Assembly (NCBI GenBank): GCA_021521415.1
Contig: JAIQDT010000832.1
Coordinates: forward strand, 248,001 to 312,000
Direction of reading: 5' to 3'
Source of the DNA: Bidens hawaiensis
Lineage: Eukaryota; Streptophyta; Magnoliopsida; Asterales; Asteraceae
Length of the DNA stretch: 64,000 nt
Below, piece by piece: positions 11,696 to 24,000 of this stretch (positions are counted from its first letter, which is position 1; the number at the start of each line of letters is the position of its first letter). The position numbers and the translations under genes were made by a program. The notes beneath the pieces were generated by a model. That model made no database searches. It had not been told where the DNA came from and saw nothing but the letters and a program-made list of their open reading frames with translations.

Positions 11696-11774
<79 letters not shown>
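11696..11774. repeat. (TA)n microsatellite
   Basis: About 79 bp of TA dinucleotides immediately beyond the copia 3' LTR. The apparent ORF across it is an artefact. Confidence 0.95.
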
Positions 11775-11777
<3 letters not shown>

Positions 11778-12475
11778 GACCACGTGAGTCCTCCATGAAG
11801 CCTTGCTTTACGAGGCCCGACACTCCACCGACCGAGACCGGAGAAGTGACCACCAAAGGTAACAAGGGTGTATATTATATATGTGTGTATAACAAGCTTC
11901 AAGTATTAATAAGAGCTAACAAGTTGATTAAAATGAAAGACTATGGTCAATTTGACTTTGGAAAGTCAAATTGCCAAGAACATGAAGAACAACCTTTAAG
12001 GTCTTGAATTTGAGAGAGAAGATGAAGTATGAGCAGGGACTAATGGAGAAGAGGGTCTTGTATATATAGGATAAGATTGAAATGGTTATGCATGAGGTCT
12101 AATGTATAAAAATTCGGATTGGATAATAGGATGTAAAGCATAAACACAAACAACAACATGTTGCTAATCTGATAGGCCTCGTATTACGCGACTAGCCTCC
12201 CTGCCCTGGTCGCGCGGCGCGGTGTGGTCCGGGGTGGGGTGGTTTGGTCCAGCTCATCTTGCGTGGTTCGTTTTGCGTCCCGAAAGTTCGTTTTCGATGT
12301 AATTTGAGCGTTTTAAAGGCGTTTTCGAATCCATAAAAGGGGTTTTTCAAATTGAACAAGCGAGAATGATTTAATAACATAAAATCCAATATTTTATATA
12401 TTTGAAATGTTCATGATATAAATCGGGTCGGTTTACAACATAAAACCAAATACAAGATAACCCGAAATTGACGAA
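11775..12475. other. Non-coding, no gene seen
   Basis: No convincing ORF, splice structure or RNA gene. A GC-rich patch at 12,190-12,260 contrasts with the AT-rich surroundings; it is probably old transposon sequence. Confidence 0.5.
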
Positions 12476-12685
12476 TGTCACAATATTTGTACGGTAAATC
12501 TGACCTGTTTTAAACTTTGTTATATTTCGGATCCTTTAAAAGAATTTCTTTCATGTTATAATCATATCCCACACTCGTCATGTTGTTTTATTATTTTTAA
12601 CTGTGTTTAATTCGCTTATTTTATACTCGAAACCAACCCAAACCAAAGTACAAGGATCATTTTTGCCAAAAAACCAAACGTTTCA

Positions 12686-12788
12686 CCAACCTCTAAATCA
12701 AATTTTATTTAATTAGTTGTTTTATTTATTTATTTATTTTAAAAACCAACCAACCACTTTGAATGCAAAGTGGTTGTAAGATGATTTA
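12686..12788. repeat. Direct repeat, left copy (flanks insertion)
   Basis: From CCAACCTCTAAATC to GATGATTTA. It matches 15,569-15,689 almost exactly, apart from the length of an internal TTTA microsatellite and one or two bases. Confidence 0.9.
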
Positions 12789-15568
12789 GGCCCTGTTTGT
12801 TTGGGTCTGAATGGACCCATTCAGAGCCTAATGTCTGATTCGGTAAGACATATGGGTGTTTGGTTCGTTATAATATAACCTCTTAATTGCTCAGTCACCA
12901 CTAAACCATTCAGCCTCAAAATTAAGCTGAACCATTCAGAGGACACATATACCCTTATGCTCTCTTCACCTCTGCACTATCTCACCTCCCAATCTTCATC
13001 ATCTGTCTTCAACTCAGCACCGTCGACCACCACCGCTGCCGGAGCCGCCTATCACCGTCGGACCTGAAAGCCACGTCTATTTCTGCCACATCGATTCCAT
13101 CCTCGTCGCTAACCAGGTACAATTTATATTTCTGATTCAATCGATTTTGATTTCTATTGCATCCTCAATCAATTCATATTTAATCGAATTCTGATTTTGA
13201 TTTAATCTATTTTTATTTAATTCATTTTTTTTCATTGCTTGTTTCAATCAATTTAGTTTAATTGACTTATGACTTTTAGTTTCAGTCAGATCCGTATAGA
13301 TTTTTGGATTCCATCGAGTTTTATTAAATCTTGTTTTCGGAATATTGAATATGAGTTATATGGTTTCTTCATTAGATGTGAATTTTGGAATAGTGGTTTA
13401 ATCTCATATGTTTATCATTAGGACCTTGTGATTTATGGATTAGTTTTTCTTACTTTAATTGAATGGAGTAGTGGCTCAATTGAAGCTATTTGTACACCTG
13501 TTCAGGGACGGTTGGGGAGAAATAGGACAACAGCTGTTTCATAATCCTTTTAATGTATTGATTTCTGAATTTTGATTTTGTATTTGGCCCGATCTATTTT
13601 AAATCGTTAGATAAATTTGTGTTGATTGCCTACATTTTTCTACAACTATTAAATGAGTTGATTTGTGATTTTATATAAATAGACAAAGTTTAGATCAATA
13701 CCTACACTTTACAATCTTATCTCTCAAAATCAGATTGATATCATGTCAGTTTTGAGGACATGGAATTAGAATTTGCAAAATTTTATGAATTGTAACCTTT
13801 GTGTTTTATTGGTTGTAGAATATAGGGGATTGAAGCTCAAGATGATATAAAATTTAGTTTCCATATGCCCTACTTGATAGGAAATAATATGAGTATCAAC
13901 TGCTGATAAAGTTGCCTGCAAATCGATAATGCATTTGAACCTAATATGACATTTACTAATTACTTCTTTACTTTTATGTAGATGTTTGATTATGTGATTT
14001 GAAGGTGATCACTTGATATTTTGTATTCAGAATGATATAATTAGTTGTAACAATATGAGATGTGCATGATAGTGTTTAGATGAATGAAACAGATTTCCAA
14101 ACATCCCTAATTTTTGTGAATGATTTATGGCATTGGTTGAATAAGCAATTAATTATTTTTTATTATAGTTTATTTATTATTTATTATTTTATGCATGTTA
14201 CATTTATTAATATGAGTACATTGATAACCACAGTGGACAACAATTAACCAGTTTGACTTCTATTAAATGTCTTTTATTTATCATGCGGGTTGGGTTTAGA
14301 TATCCAGTCCAAACTAATTAAAAGTCAAACTGTCAAAAATGGTTAAAAATGTTTCATATGTACATAATGATTTAAGTAAATGGGATACTTTAATTATGCT
14401 CATTTTTTACTTTTAAAAGACTGTCAAAATGGTTACAATGTGTTCATCTTTGACTTTTAAAAGTCACTGTCAAAATGCTCTAAACATGGCCTTATCTCTT
14501 AATTGTCATAAATATGTTACGGGTCTTAATTGTTAAAGTTCTTTGGCGGACTTACGGGTCTTAATCGTCACAAATATATGATGCACAAATCTATTAGGGA
14601 CATTTTGGTAAAATGTTGTCATAGTTTGCATAATAAAAAAAAGTTTGATTGTCATTTTCAAAATTGTCACAGCTTGCATTTTGCTCAAAATGCCATCACT
14701 AATGCGTTTGGTTTCATTGCATGGCAGGTTCTACTGCAACTACTTGAAATGCGGTTGGCTTTTAACTACCCGATAGAACCGAGAGCCTCCCTCTTATGAA
14801 GAAGCTCCTAGAGGAAAGATCAAAATTATCTGATTTGCGAATCAAGATTGCGGTCCATGTAAATTTGTATTTTATTTAGAAAAGTGATCTTGTTCAAACA
14901 TTTTTTGAAATATTTTCTCGTTGATTAATGCAGATGTTTGTGGTTTTGTGTAACCTTTATGTTTGATTTGTTTTAAAAAGGGCATTTTGCAATTGTTTTG
15001 AGGTTCACAAAGGTCATTTTTGTAGTAGTAGGTATTAATTTTAGAAACTATAGAAACATATTTGGGGCGCAACAGTCATGTTATTTTGAGATTAATTTTT
15101 ATGATATTTTGAGATTATTTTTAGTCCCTAAATCATCATAATGTTATGAACCAAAGAGACTATACAATGATTGTTCAAACTCAACAACAGAGTGAACAAG
15201 TAGTCAAGTAGATATAGCTCAAGCCTTGTTTGATGTTTAGGGGTTTTGCCTGCTTGTGGGTGTATTATAAGTTAACTATTTTTAACATGTATTTTAGTTG
15301 TTTATAATGATAGTTTGTTTTAAGATGTATTTTGGTTGGTTATAATGAAAGTTTGATCATTCTATACAATTATTAAGAGCTCTGACTAAACAGTAATATT
15401 CATTAAGTAAAAAATTGTTCAAAAGGGTAAAATAGTCATTCTACACAGTCATTCAGATGTCCAACCAAACAACACTTATCAGTTCAGCACTTATTGACTC
15501 AGAGTCTCTTAATCATTCAGACCTCTTACTGGTTCAACACTTAATGATTCAGCACTTGCCAAACAGCC
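12789..15568. mobile_element. DNA-transposon-like insertion, no transposase seen
   Basis: The left end GGCCCTGTTTGTTTGG and the right end CCAAACAGCCCC are imperfect inverted repeats. Subterminal blocks rich in CATTCAG/CTGAAT motifs occur at both ends (12,810-12,945 and 15,440-15,560). An interior segment (13,000-13,120) is CT/GC-rich, ends ACCAGGTACAA like an exon-donor junction, and is followed by T-rich intron-like DNA. GCATGGCAG at 14,719-14,727 looks like an acceptor. This may be a captured gene fragment, but no protein is recognisable. No 8-bp or 3-bp target duplication is present; instead copies of about 100 bp flank it. Confidence 0.55.
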
Positions 15569-15689
15569 CCAACCTCTAAATCAAATTTTATTTAATTAGT
15601 TATTTTATTTTATTTATTTATTTATTTATTTATTTTGTTTTAAAAACCAACCAACCACTTTGAATGCAAAGTGGTTGTAAGATGATTTA
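15569..15689. repeat. Direct repeat, right copy (flanks insertion)
   Basis: Second copy of the 12,686-12,788 sequence with a longer TTTA tract. Beyond it the sequence continues into the CCTATAAATACC promoter-like region, so this copy is in its native context. Confidence 0.9.
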
Positions 15690-17798
15690 ATGTCCAACCA
15701 TCCATGCAAACTTGTCCCCTCCTCATTGCCTATAAATACCAACACTTCTCAACATTTTCAAATTCTCATCTCTTCCTTTCTCTCTAATATTTGGATTTGT
15801 GAAAACAAATAAAAGTGTTCTTGTCTAAATTGACTTTAAAAGTCAAACATAACAATTGTTTGCTTTTCAATCCGAAATCAGTAATGTTTTAGGATGTTTT
15901 CAGTTTTTATTAGTCTTATATATACATTTCATTGTTTCCCTTCTTCAAACTTGGTTGATTAAGGTTTTTATGTCATCATAAGGCACGTCTTTGCTTATTA
16001 AAGGCTAGTTTGACCTGTTTTGGAATTTTGACTCGTTTAAAGGATCTGGTTTTTATTTTACTTCTTTGTTGACTCTTGGACCATGAGGATTTGTGTAATA
16101 AGATGTTAAGCGTTTACTAACATCACACAATGATTGGCATAATTGTTTTTCATCAAAAACCATTTCAAAACATCAAGAACATAGTTCTAATGGTGTTTCA
16201 ATTCTTGACTGATTTTTGTCGTCAAAGATTGGGTCATATCTTAGTCATAAAGAACTGGAATGGTGAAAAGCCAAAGCCTATGATTAACTTCATTGTGTTT
16301 TGGTTTCAATGGTTATTTAACTTCATTTTAATTCATTCGTATGGCTTCACAATCACTGTTTTAGTTTTAGTACGCAGATCTGTACCAATTGAGAAAATCG
16401 GTTGTTTCAGCCTATCTCGATTCATAACTTGGGGAAAGTTTCTAAATACAAAATGTTCATAACACCCCATTAAGTATACTTGAGAGTTTTATAATTTTTA
16501 GAAATGTATTTATATTTTTAAGTATTATTCAAATCAATGACAGATTTTGTCCAAAACTGATTAAAACCCTTTTGGTTGTTTTCACACCTTATATGTGATA
16601 TATTTTTGCTTGATCATTCTTGGCTAATATTTTGTAGTTATTTTCATGTTAAAGGAAGTTTGGTATTGGAATTGGTCTTAAACCAAGCCATGGATTAGAT
16701 AAACTAAGCAATCTGCCTTAAACCGAATCACTCGCTTAAAAACACATGTTGTGTTTCAAGTGACCTATTCTTATATTTTCTTTCAAGTTTCTACTTTATT
16801 TTAGTTTGTTGTTAGTTCTCATGTTTTGGATATGTCATATGTGGCAACCAACCTGGTCTCATACCGAGTCATGGACCGAAACAAAACCGAACTTTCGCTT
16901 AAACTCAAGATTTTACAAATAAAACCCCAATTTGAATTCAAGTTTAGTTTATTTTACTTTTATTTAATATTCACTTCTGGACACACCCCCAATCCTAAAC
17001 TCACTTATTTCTCGGACTCACTTGTTAAAAATCGAACCTTCCGGTTCGCCCTCTTAAGGACTGACTCGCCTATTTCATCACTTGCTAAAATTCTAAGTGA
17101 GTAATCACACTCCCCCTTTTTATATTTTTATACTTTTTTGGGTGGCATACGTACCATATTCAAACTTACATGTTTTAAGACCTCATTACTAAACCCACAA
17201 TTCTATATTATGTGTTTATACGAATATTTGCTTGATATTTTGTTTATGTCTCAAGTTGATTATGTGAACGAATGTTTATTTTAATGTTGTTGTTGAGCCT
17301 CAATAAGTATGATCATACGCACCCCTAACTACTTTAGCCTTGTGCTAGTATAATAGGGCCTCATTATCCGAGTATTTTGGTTGTTACCAAATCGAAAGGA
17401 TCCTCAGTTATTTACTTTACCTTTACAATGGTTGTTGCTTTATTCTATTTACACATATGAATTGTGATTTTTGCCTCATTATATATATATACAACAAAAA
17501 CTAGTGTATTGTTCACCTACATTTGTGTTGATCAAAACTTTTTTTATGCATGCTACATGTTTACTTTTAGGTTGCTTATGAAGATTAAAGACTCATCACT
17601 TAGATTATACCTTTAGGATATTTTAATGAATTTAGTGTTGTTGTAATTGTTTGTATTTGATCTTTAAACAAGTTGTATTTGAGTTATTGAATGCAATAAA
17701 TGTGTTGAGTAAATATTGTCACTTTATTATTGTCATTGTGTTTTTGAGCAATCCGTTGCACCCCGGCATGTTTCGCCGCCTTTGGTCGGGGTGTGACA

Positions 17799-18517
17799 TT
17801 TTTATATCAAATATTTGGTGAGACTAATTTTTAATTTAATGAGATGTTATAACTCGTTTAAGGACTATCTGGGTTTGGTAGGACTCATACCTGTGAATTT
17901 GGGTCAAACGCATGAGAAGCCTTAATTTGCAAATAATGCAATCTGGTGACTTGAAAGAATGTAGGGAACAACCAGAAAGCTTTTAAATGTTTCGTTTGTA
18001 TATATTATAGATAGATTAATATGTAAGACATATCTTTAGTTTTTAGACCTACATTTATTTTCCTTTTCACCATATTTTTTTAACAAATTTAGAAATAAGA
18101 AATATAAACGAACTTAATAAATCATTATAACTTTAATAATCTTCTTTATTAAAATGTAGATAACACATTTAATGTAATCCAATTTATAGAATAGTTAATC
18201 GATAAAAGTCTTTACGCTGGTACATCACCTTAATAATGAACACAACCGCACATACCACATCGTACGAATCATAATGTGATACGTGTTGGCTATATAAGAC
18301 ATATCATTTGTCATGTTAGTCATTTCTAGTCAGATTGTAATATTGTACTATCATACGGCTCATATGGGGCCATATATCCTTCTTAACCCTCTCATATGGC
18401 CCGAATAACCTAAACCTCCTTGTTATACGACATGTATAAACGTTGGTGTCTAGTTATCACATCAAGTACATACTTATAACATCTGCCAAATAAAAACATA
18501 TTACCTTATGCTATAAC
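17799..18517. other. AT-rich intergenic repeat DNA
   Basis: No ORF or RNA gene seen. The stretch 17,830-17,910 (TTTAATGAGATGTTATAAC and following) is repeated with changes at 57,415-57,490, so it is part of a dispersed family. Confidence 0.6.
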
Positions 18518-18831
18518 TAGAGGTGTACAAACCGGTTTGAGAGTCTAAACTAGTTCATGTTATAAAACTAGACCGTTTTAGTCAACAGTTGCTCAAAGCC
18601 GGTTCAGGTTATAAACCCACCAGTTTGGGAGGAAAAATATTCCAAACTATTAAACCAATTGGTCCTCATTATAAACCGGTTCGAGAAAAAAAATGATTTT
18701 GTTTTTCCAAATCGGGTCGATTCTTTAACCGACTTGATTAATTGAAGTCCAAACTGCTGTACGAACCTGCATGTTGACCGAAAACCGGTTGGCCCAAACT
18801 TGTATCGGGTTTTTATCAGGTCGGGTTGAAT
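18518..18831. mobile_element. Partial hAT-type MITE, CCGGTT words
   Basis: It begins TAGAGGTGTACAAACCGGTTT, a MITE-like terminus, and contains repeated AACCGGTT words on both strands. The opposite end is missing; the next MITE starts directly at 18,832. Probably a truncated copy. Confidence 0.5.
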
Positions 18832-19590
18832 TAGAGGTGCACAAATTGGGTATTAGAAAAACCTGGGTTCGGGTATGATCGGGTATTAGCAATACCCGGA
18901 TCGGGTTCGGGTCCGGGTATTGGCTTGAAAAACATACCCTATGTACTGAGTTCATGTCGGGTATTGAACCGCGTCTTCAATACCCGGGTACTTGAATACC
19001 CTATTTTCGAGTATTGAAAAACCCGTTTTATGGGTTTTGAATACCTTATTTTCGGGTATTAAAAAAAACTCTTTTTCTATAGTTTTCTTCTGTCAACGGT
19101 CATGCTTCATTTTTTATCCTAAATCCATTTTTTTGCATACAAACTTCATAGTTCATTCAAACATATATAAGTAACTAAACAATGATATAAAAAATATATA
19201 TTTTATGTGTTTTCAGTTGTTGTTTGGTATATTAAAAGGTGTTGCTCTTAACAATTATTTATATCATATATATGTGCTCCAAAAAAGATCCGTTGGAGAA
19301 CGACTATAAATCTGTGGGCAGCCACACAAAAACAGGTGCACAAACACTAATATCCGGGTATGCAAAAAACCCAGGTTTTGGGTATAACTAGAACCGGGTT
19401 TCGGGTATACCTAGAACCAGGTTTCGGGTATTATCGTGTTTAAATCGGGTACGAGTTTCGGGTTTCAACATTGAAAGTCATACCCTATCTGTACCCTACG
19501 GGTAGGGTCGGATTTGGGTATTAAAACCAGGTAAAAAGACCGATCTGGTTTTCTTTTCGGTTCCGGGTTCGGGTTTTTTGTGCACCTCTA
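18832..19590. mobile_element. hAT-type MITE, GGGTAT words
   Basis: Termini TAGAGGTGCACAAA and TTTTGTGCACCTCTA are inverted. The interior is packed with CGGGTAT/ATACCCG words around an AT-rich core. Flanking bases GGTTGAAT and GGTTAGGG agree only in the first four positions, so the target duplication is weak. Confidence 0.75.
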
Positions 19591-19799
19591 GGTTAGGGAA
19601 TGCAATAAAACTCGAACCCAATGAGAAAACCCGAAACCCGACATAAATCGGACAGTGAATACCCGACCCATTCCCGATTACCCGATTATATACGCCCTGC
19701 TTGCGGTGCGCACATATAATGTATATATGTGTGAACCCTTGGGTGGGCAAAAGTAAAATTGCACTAATTTTGACGTTATTTTACTAATCACGTGAAAAT

Positions 19800-20064
19800 A
19801 ACGTTAAAAGTGGCGGAAGGTTAATCAGGCATCATGTGGTGGCGTTGATAGCCGAAAGACAAGGGCACATGCACCAATCAGCCGGTGTCCCGATGATTGA
19901 GTGTTATGTGTCTTATGTCCAAGGCTTGATTCAAAACTACTATCGAGCCGGGGGTCTCACCGGAAGCAGCCTCTCTATCCCTATGGGATAGAGGTAAGGC
20001 TGTCTACATCTTACCCTCCTCAGACCCTACCATAGCATTGCTATTGGTGGGATATACTGAGTAC

Positions 20065-20100
<36 letters not shown>
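19800..20100 (+). mobile_element. Plant SINE with Angio-domain-like 3' region
   Basis: The segment 19,945-20,060 (GGGGGTCTCACCGGAAGCAG, then GGTAAGGCTGTCTACATC and CCCTCCTCAGACCC, ending GTGGGATATACTGAG) matches the conserved 3' region of angiosperm SINEs. It ends in a (GAT)n tail from about 20,065. The 5' head with Pol III boxes is only approximate. It is mobilised by a partner LINE's reverse transcriptase (family knowledge). Confidence 0.7.
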
Positions 20101-20202
20101 ATATATATATTCCCAATATATTATTTGCTAAAACTTGTTTATGTCAATTATCTGAGATATTTTATCTTTATGGTAATCATCTTTTTATCGATTAGTTATA
20201 TT

Positions 20203-20707
20203 TATGGGTGCAAATGAGCTGAGCTGCTCGCGAGCTACTCGAGATCGGCTCGTTAAAAAGCTCGATCGAGCCGAGCTTAATCGAGCCCGAGCTCAAGCCT
20301 AAAATTAAGCTCGTTTAATAAACGAGCCCAAGCCCGAGCTTCACTTATCGAGCTCGAGCCAGCTCGTGAGCCTAAACGAGCCTGCCATTTATATAATTTT
20401 TAAATTATATATATTTAATAATTATTAATTAATATATATATATATAATGTTATGAAAAAAATAAATAAAAATAACTAATATATATTATTTTATACATAAA
20501 ATTACAATAGAAAAAAATATATAAAATAATTATAATTATATATAAAATAATTGATAAAAAGTAAACGAGCCGAGCCCGAGTCGAGCTTGAGCTTCAAAAT
20601 CCATTCATAAGCCGAGCTCGAGCTTTGAAAATAGAGCTTGAAACGAGCCGAGCTCGAGCTCTGTGTAAAGCCGAGATCGGGCTCGGCTCGGCTCGTTTGC
20701 ACCCATA
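20203..20707. mobile_element. hAT-type MITE, GAGCTCG words, with 8-bp TSD
   Basis: Inverted ends TATGGGTGCAAA and TTTGCACCCATA are flanked by perfect 8-bp duplications GTTATATT (20,195-20,202 and 20,708-20,715). The arms are filled with GAGC/GCTC words around an AT-only core. 505 bp, non-coding. The 8-bp duplication is the hAT signature. Confidence 0.92.
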
Positions 20708-20715
20708 GTTATATT

Positions 20716-21063
20716 TTGTCAAAACCCCGTAGAAACCCGACTGGTTTTGAGCCGGGTATACCCGACGGGTACTTTATCAAAACCCGATAGGGTACCCGAA
20801 ACCCGATGAGAAAACCGGAAACCCGACGGGTAATTACCCGATTAAAATTCGACGGGTTTGGGATAGGTTTGGTATGAACTTTAGTAACCAGGTATGGGTT
20901 TGGAAATACTTAAACCCAACCCATTGTCAACAGGTTGAAGTGTTGAACCAAATTTTCAACTCAAAGCCCAAAATATGTTCAGTTAAGCCCAAAGTAATAC
21001 CCACTTGGGCCCGTCGCCGGCGTAAATCTCATAACGCCGTCGATCTCCGCCTTCATCTTTCTA
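20716..21063 (+). promoter_or_regulatory. MITE remnant and CWF19L1 upstream region
   Basis: 20,716-20,900 is rich in CCCGA/CGGGT words from another MITE remnant. 20,920-21,063 is the immediate upstream region and probable 5' UTR of the CWF19-type gene. No certain TATA box is seen. Confidence 0.4.
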
Positions 21064-24000
21064 ATGGCACCTCCGAGAATACTCCTCTGTGGTGATCCAC
21101 GTGGCAACCTCAATCAGCTCTTCAAACGCGTATCATCGGTACACACTAACATACATCTTATTCATTCAAATTACAATTTAATTGTTTTGAATTTGTGTAA
21201 TTAGGTTAATAAGTCAACCGGTCCATTTGACGCCTTATTATGCGTCGGCCAGTTCTTTCCGGACTCGTCTGACCGGTTGGAGGAGCTGACGGAGTACGTT
21301 GAAGGCCGGAAGAATATTCCGTTACTGACTTACTTTATTGGAGATTATGGAGCTGGCGCCGTTAAGGTTTTGTCAGCTGCTGCGAAGGAGTCCCGTAACC
21401 TAGGTTTTAAGATGGACGGATTGAAGATTAGAGATAATTTGTTTTGGTTGAAAGGCAGTGGGAGGTTCACACTCCATGGTACGAGTTTTTGTATCGAAAT
21501 TCTAAGTGTTTGTAAATGAGATGAACCGAGCACGAGCTTGGCTTGTTTGGACTTACGAGAGCTTGAGTTCGGCTCGTTTATTATTTATAAATATTGAAAA
21601 TAGTCTTAAAACGAGCCTAAAGCCCGGCTCGAGCTCAGTGTGTAGTTTGAAATTAATACATAGAATTAGAGGTGTAAACGAGCCGAACCGAATGAAGCCT
21701 TGTTCATGTTTGTTCGTTTAGCATTAAACTTGTGCATGAACGGTTTATGAACACTAACCGAACGGAAAATATTGTTCGTGTTCGTTCGTTAAGGAATTGA
21801 AGTTGTTCATGAACGGTTCACGAACGCAAACGAACATGTACTGTTTAAGAAAAAAAAAAAGAAGAAGAAGAAACATTCTTAATCCAATACATTATCACCT
21901 CAATTATATATAAAGTTATGCACTTGAGATAGTAACAATCATAAACATAATCATCTTTCTATCGGCGGTTTTATTTTGTTAATGCCAACAAAGCACAAGT
22001 TAGATTTGATGTTAGCAAGACTTTATAAAACAAACCATTAATGAAATGGACTAAAGATAAACAATAAAATTATAACATTTAAATTTTAGGTTGTTTAGTA
22101 AAAATTAAATATTACAAAAATATAAAACAAACCTTTAACTAACGAACATAAACAAATGAGCGTAAATGAACACATTAACGTACATTTACGAACACAAATG
22201 AATGAACTCAGCCAGTGTTCATGTTCGTTCATTTAACTAAACGAACAAAGTTTCTTGTTCGTGTTCATTCATTTAACTAAATGTACAAAGTTTCCTGTTC
22301 GTGTTTCATTCATTTAGTAAACAAACTTCCCGCCAAACGCTTCACAAACTATTCACTGAACATTCGGTTCGTTTACAGCCCTACATAGAAGTCTAAAAGA
22401 GTTAAAACTTAAAAATACACTAGGCTTGATAAGGCTTGACGAGCCTAAACGATCTTTCCATACAAAGTTTGAACTTGGACAGTTGGGCTCGATAGCTTAA
22501 GGAACTTAATTTGAGGCTCAAGCTCGGCTAGCTTCGAGCTTTTTTATCAAATCTGGTCTCAAGTAGCTCTCGTGTGTCTCGGCTCATTAACTTAACTATT
22601 GATTTAAAGGAACTCATTACTGTGTTTATTTCTAGGTTTATCTGTGACATACTTATCTGGTAGGAAATCATCTAGTGGTTCAATTTATGGAACATACAGT
22701 CAAGATGATGTTGATGCACTGCGTGCATTAGCTGAGGAACCTGGAGTTATAGACATATTCTTAACATATCCTTAACTAACTTCTTTTATATTGTTTCATA
22801 TGTGTTGAAATTGAATTCATCATTTGTTTTAATTTCCTTAATTACTGCTCACTAATGAATGGCCTAATGGAGTCTTTAATAGAGCTTCAACATCTGATAT
22901 TCCTGAAGGAATATCAGAGTCATCTGGCAGTGATGCCACAATATCAGAGTTAGTTGCAGAGATCAAACCCCGGTAATTGATAAGTCCAACTGTTCTTTTG
23001 TTTATTATGATTGTTAATGATTTTGTTTAGTTGAAGACTTGAAGATGCTTTTTTTAGGTACCATATTGCTGGAGCTAAGGGCGTTTATTATGCTCGTGAA
23101 CCATATATGAACGCTGATGCTCAACATGTAACCCGTTTTATAGGACTAGCTGCAGTAGGAAATGCATCTAAGCAGGTTTGATATTAATCATTTTCTTGCT
23201 ATATGTTGACCAAGCAAAGCGTATTAAATATAATTCATTTTTTTAAATGTGCTTTTCAGAAATTTATTCATGCAATTTCTCCAACTCCGGCATCTACCAT
23301 GTCTCCCACTGAGTTATCAACCAAACCACCAAATACAACCTTATCTCCATATACATTCGTGGAAAAACAAGCTAATGCTCATGAAGCAGAGAAAAGGTCT
23401 GCTGATATGGCAAATGACTCACAGTATTGGCGATATGATGTCTCGAAACGACAAAAGGTTGGAGGTGGTGACACTGCTAGGTTATGTTTTAAGTTTGTTT
23501 CTTCTGGTTCGTGTCCACAAGGAGATAAATGCCATTTTAATCATGATATGGATGCACGAGGACAGTCTTTGAGGGGTGTGTGTTTTGAGTTTTTAAATAA
23601 AGGGAAATGTGAAAGAGGTGAATCTTGCAACAGAAAGCACAGTGTGCAGGAAGCCAGGTTGGTATATAACGTTTTTATGATTTTATGATAATAAACTACT
23701 GTTATAATATTCACATATTCTTGACTATTATATTATAGATCAAAGGAATGCTGGTTTTGTCTATCGAGCCCAAATGTGGAGTCACATCTAATCACAAGTG
23801 TTGGTGAAAACTGTTATTGTGCACTTGCTAAGGGACCGTTGGTTCAAGATCATGTACTCATATTACCAATTGAACATTTACCAAATACACTCTCATCACC
23901 TCCAGAGTTTGAGACAGAGCTGGTTAAATTTCAAAGCAGTCTCAAAGCTTATTTCAAAAGCCGTAAAAAGGAAGTCGTTTTCTTTGAATGGGTTTACCTA

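Larger units (their letters stand above)
12476..17798. mobile_element. Gypsy-LTR-like repeat, split by insertion
   Basis: The left end TGTCACA (12,476) and right end TGTGACA (17,792-17,798) are inverted, like LTR ends, and GGTCGGGGTGTGACA is a common right-end form in plant gypsy LTRs. Inside, CCTATAAATACC near 15,735 is followed by a CT-rich leader, which looks like a promoter. A reverse-oriented relative of 15,640-15,850 lies at about 48,620-48,830. No matching 5-bp target duplication is seen, so the limits are tentative. The rest is AT-rich with no gene. Confidence 0.4.

Noticed and set aside
11586..11783. ORF with a long Ile-Tyr run
   Set aside because: Translation of the TA microsatellite.
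16130..17104. ORFs of about 100 aa as genes
   Set aside because: Composition is intron- or LTR-like, no recognisable motif, within a repeat region.
23249..23572. Second-frame ORF inside CWF19 exon 6
   Set aside because: Out of frame with the conserved protein; a shadow of the real exon.
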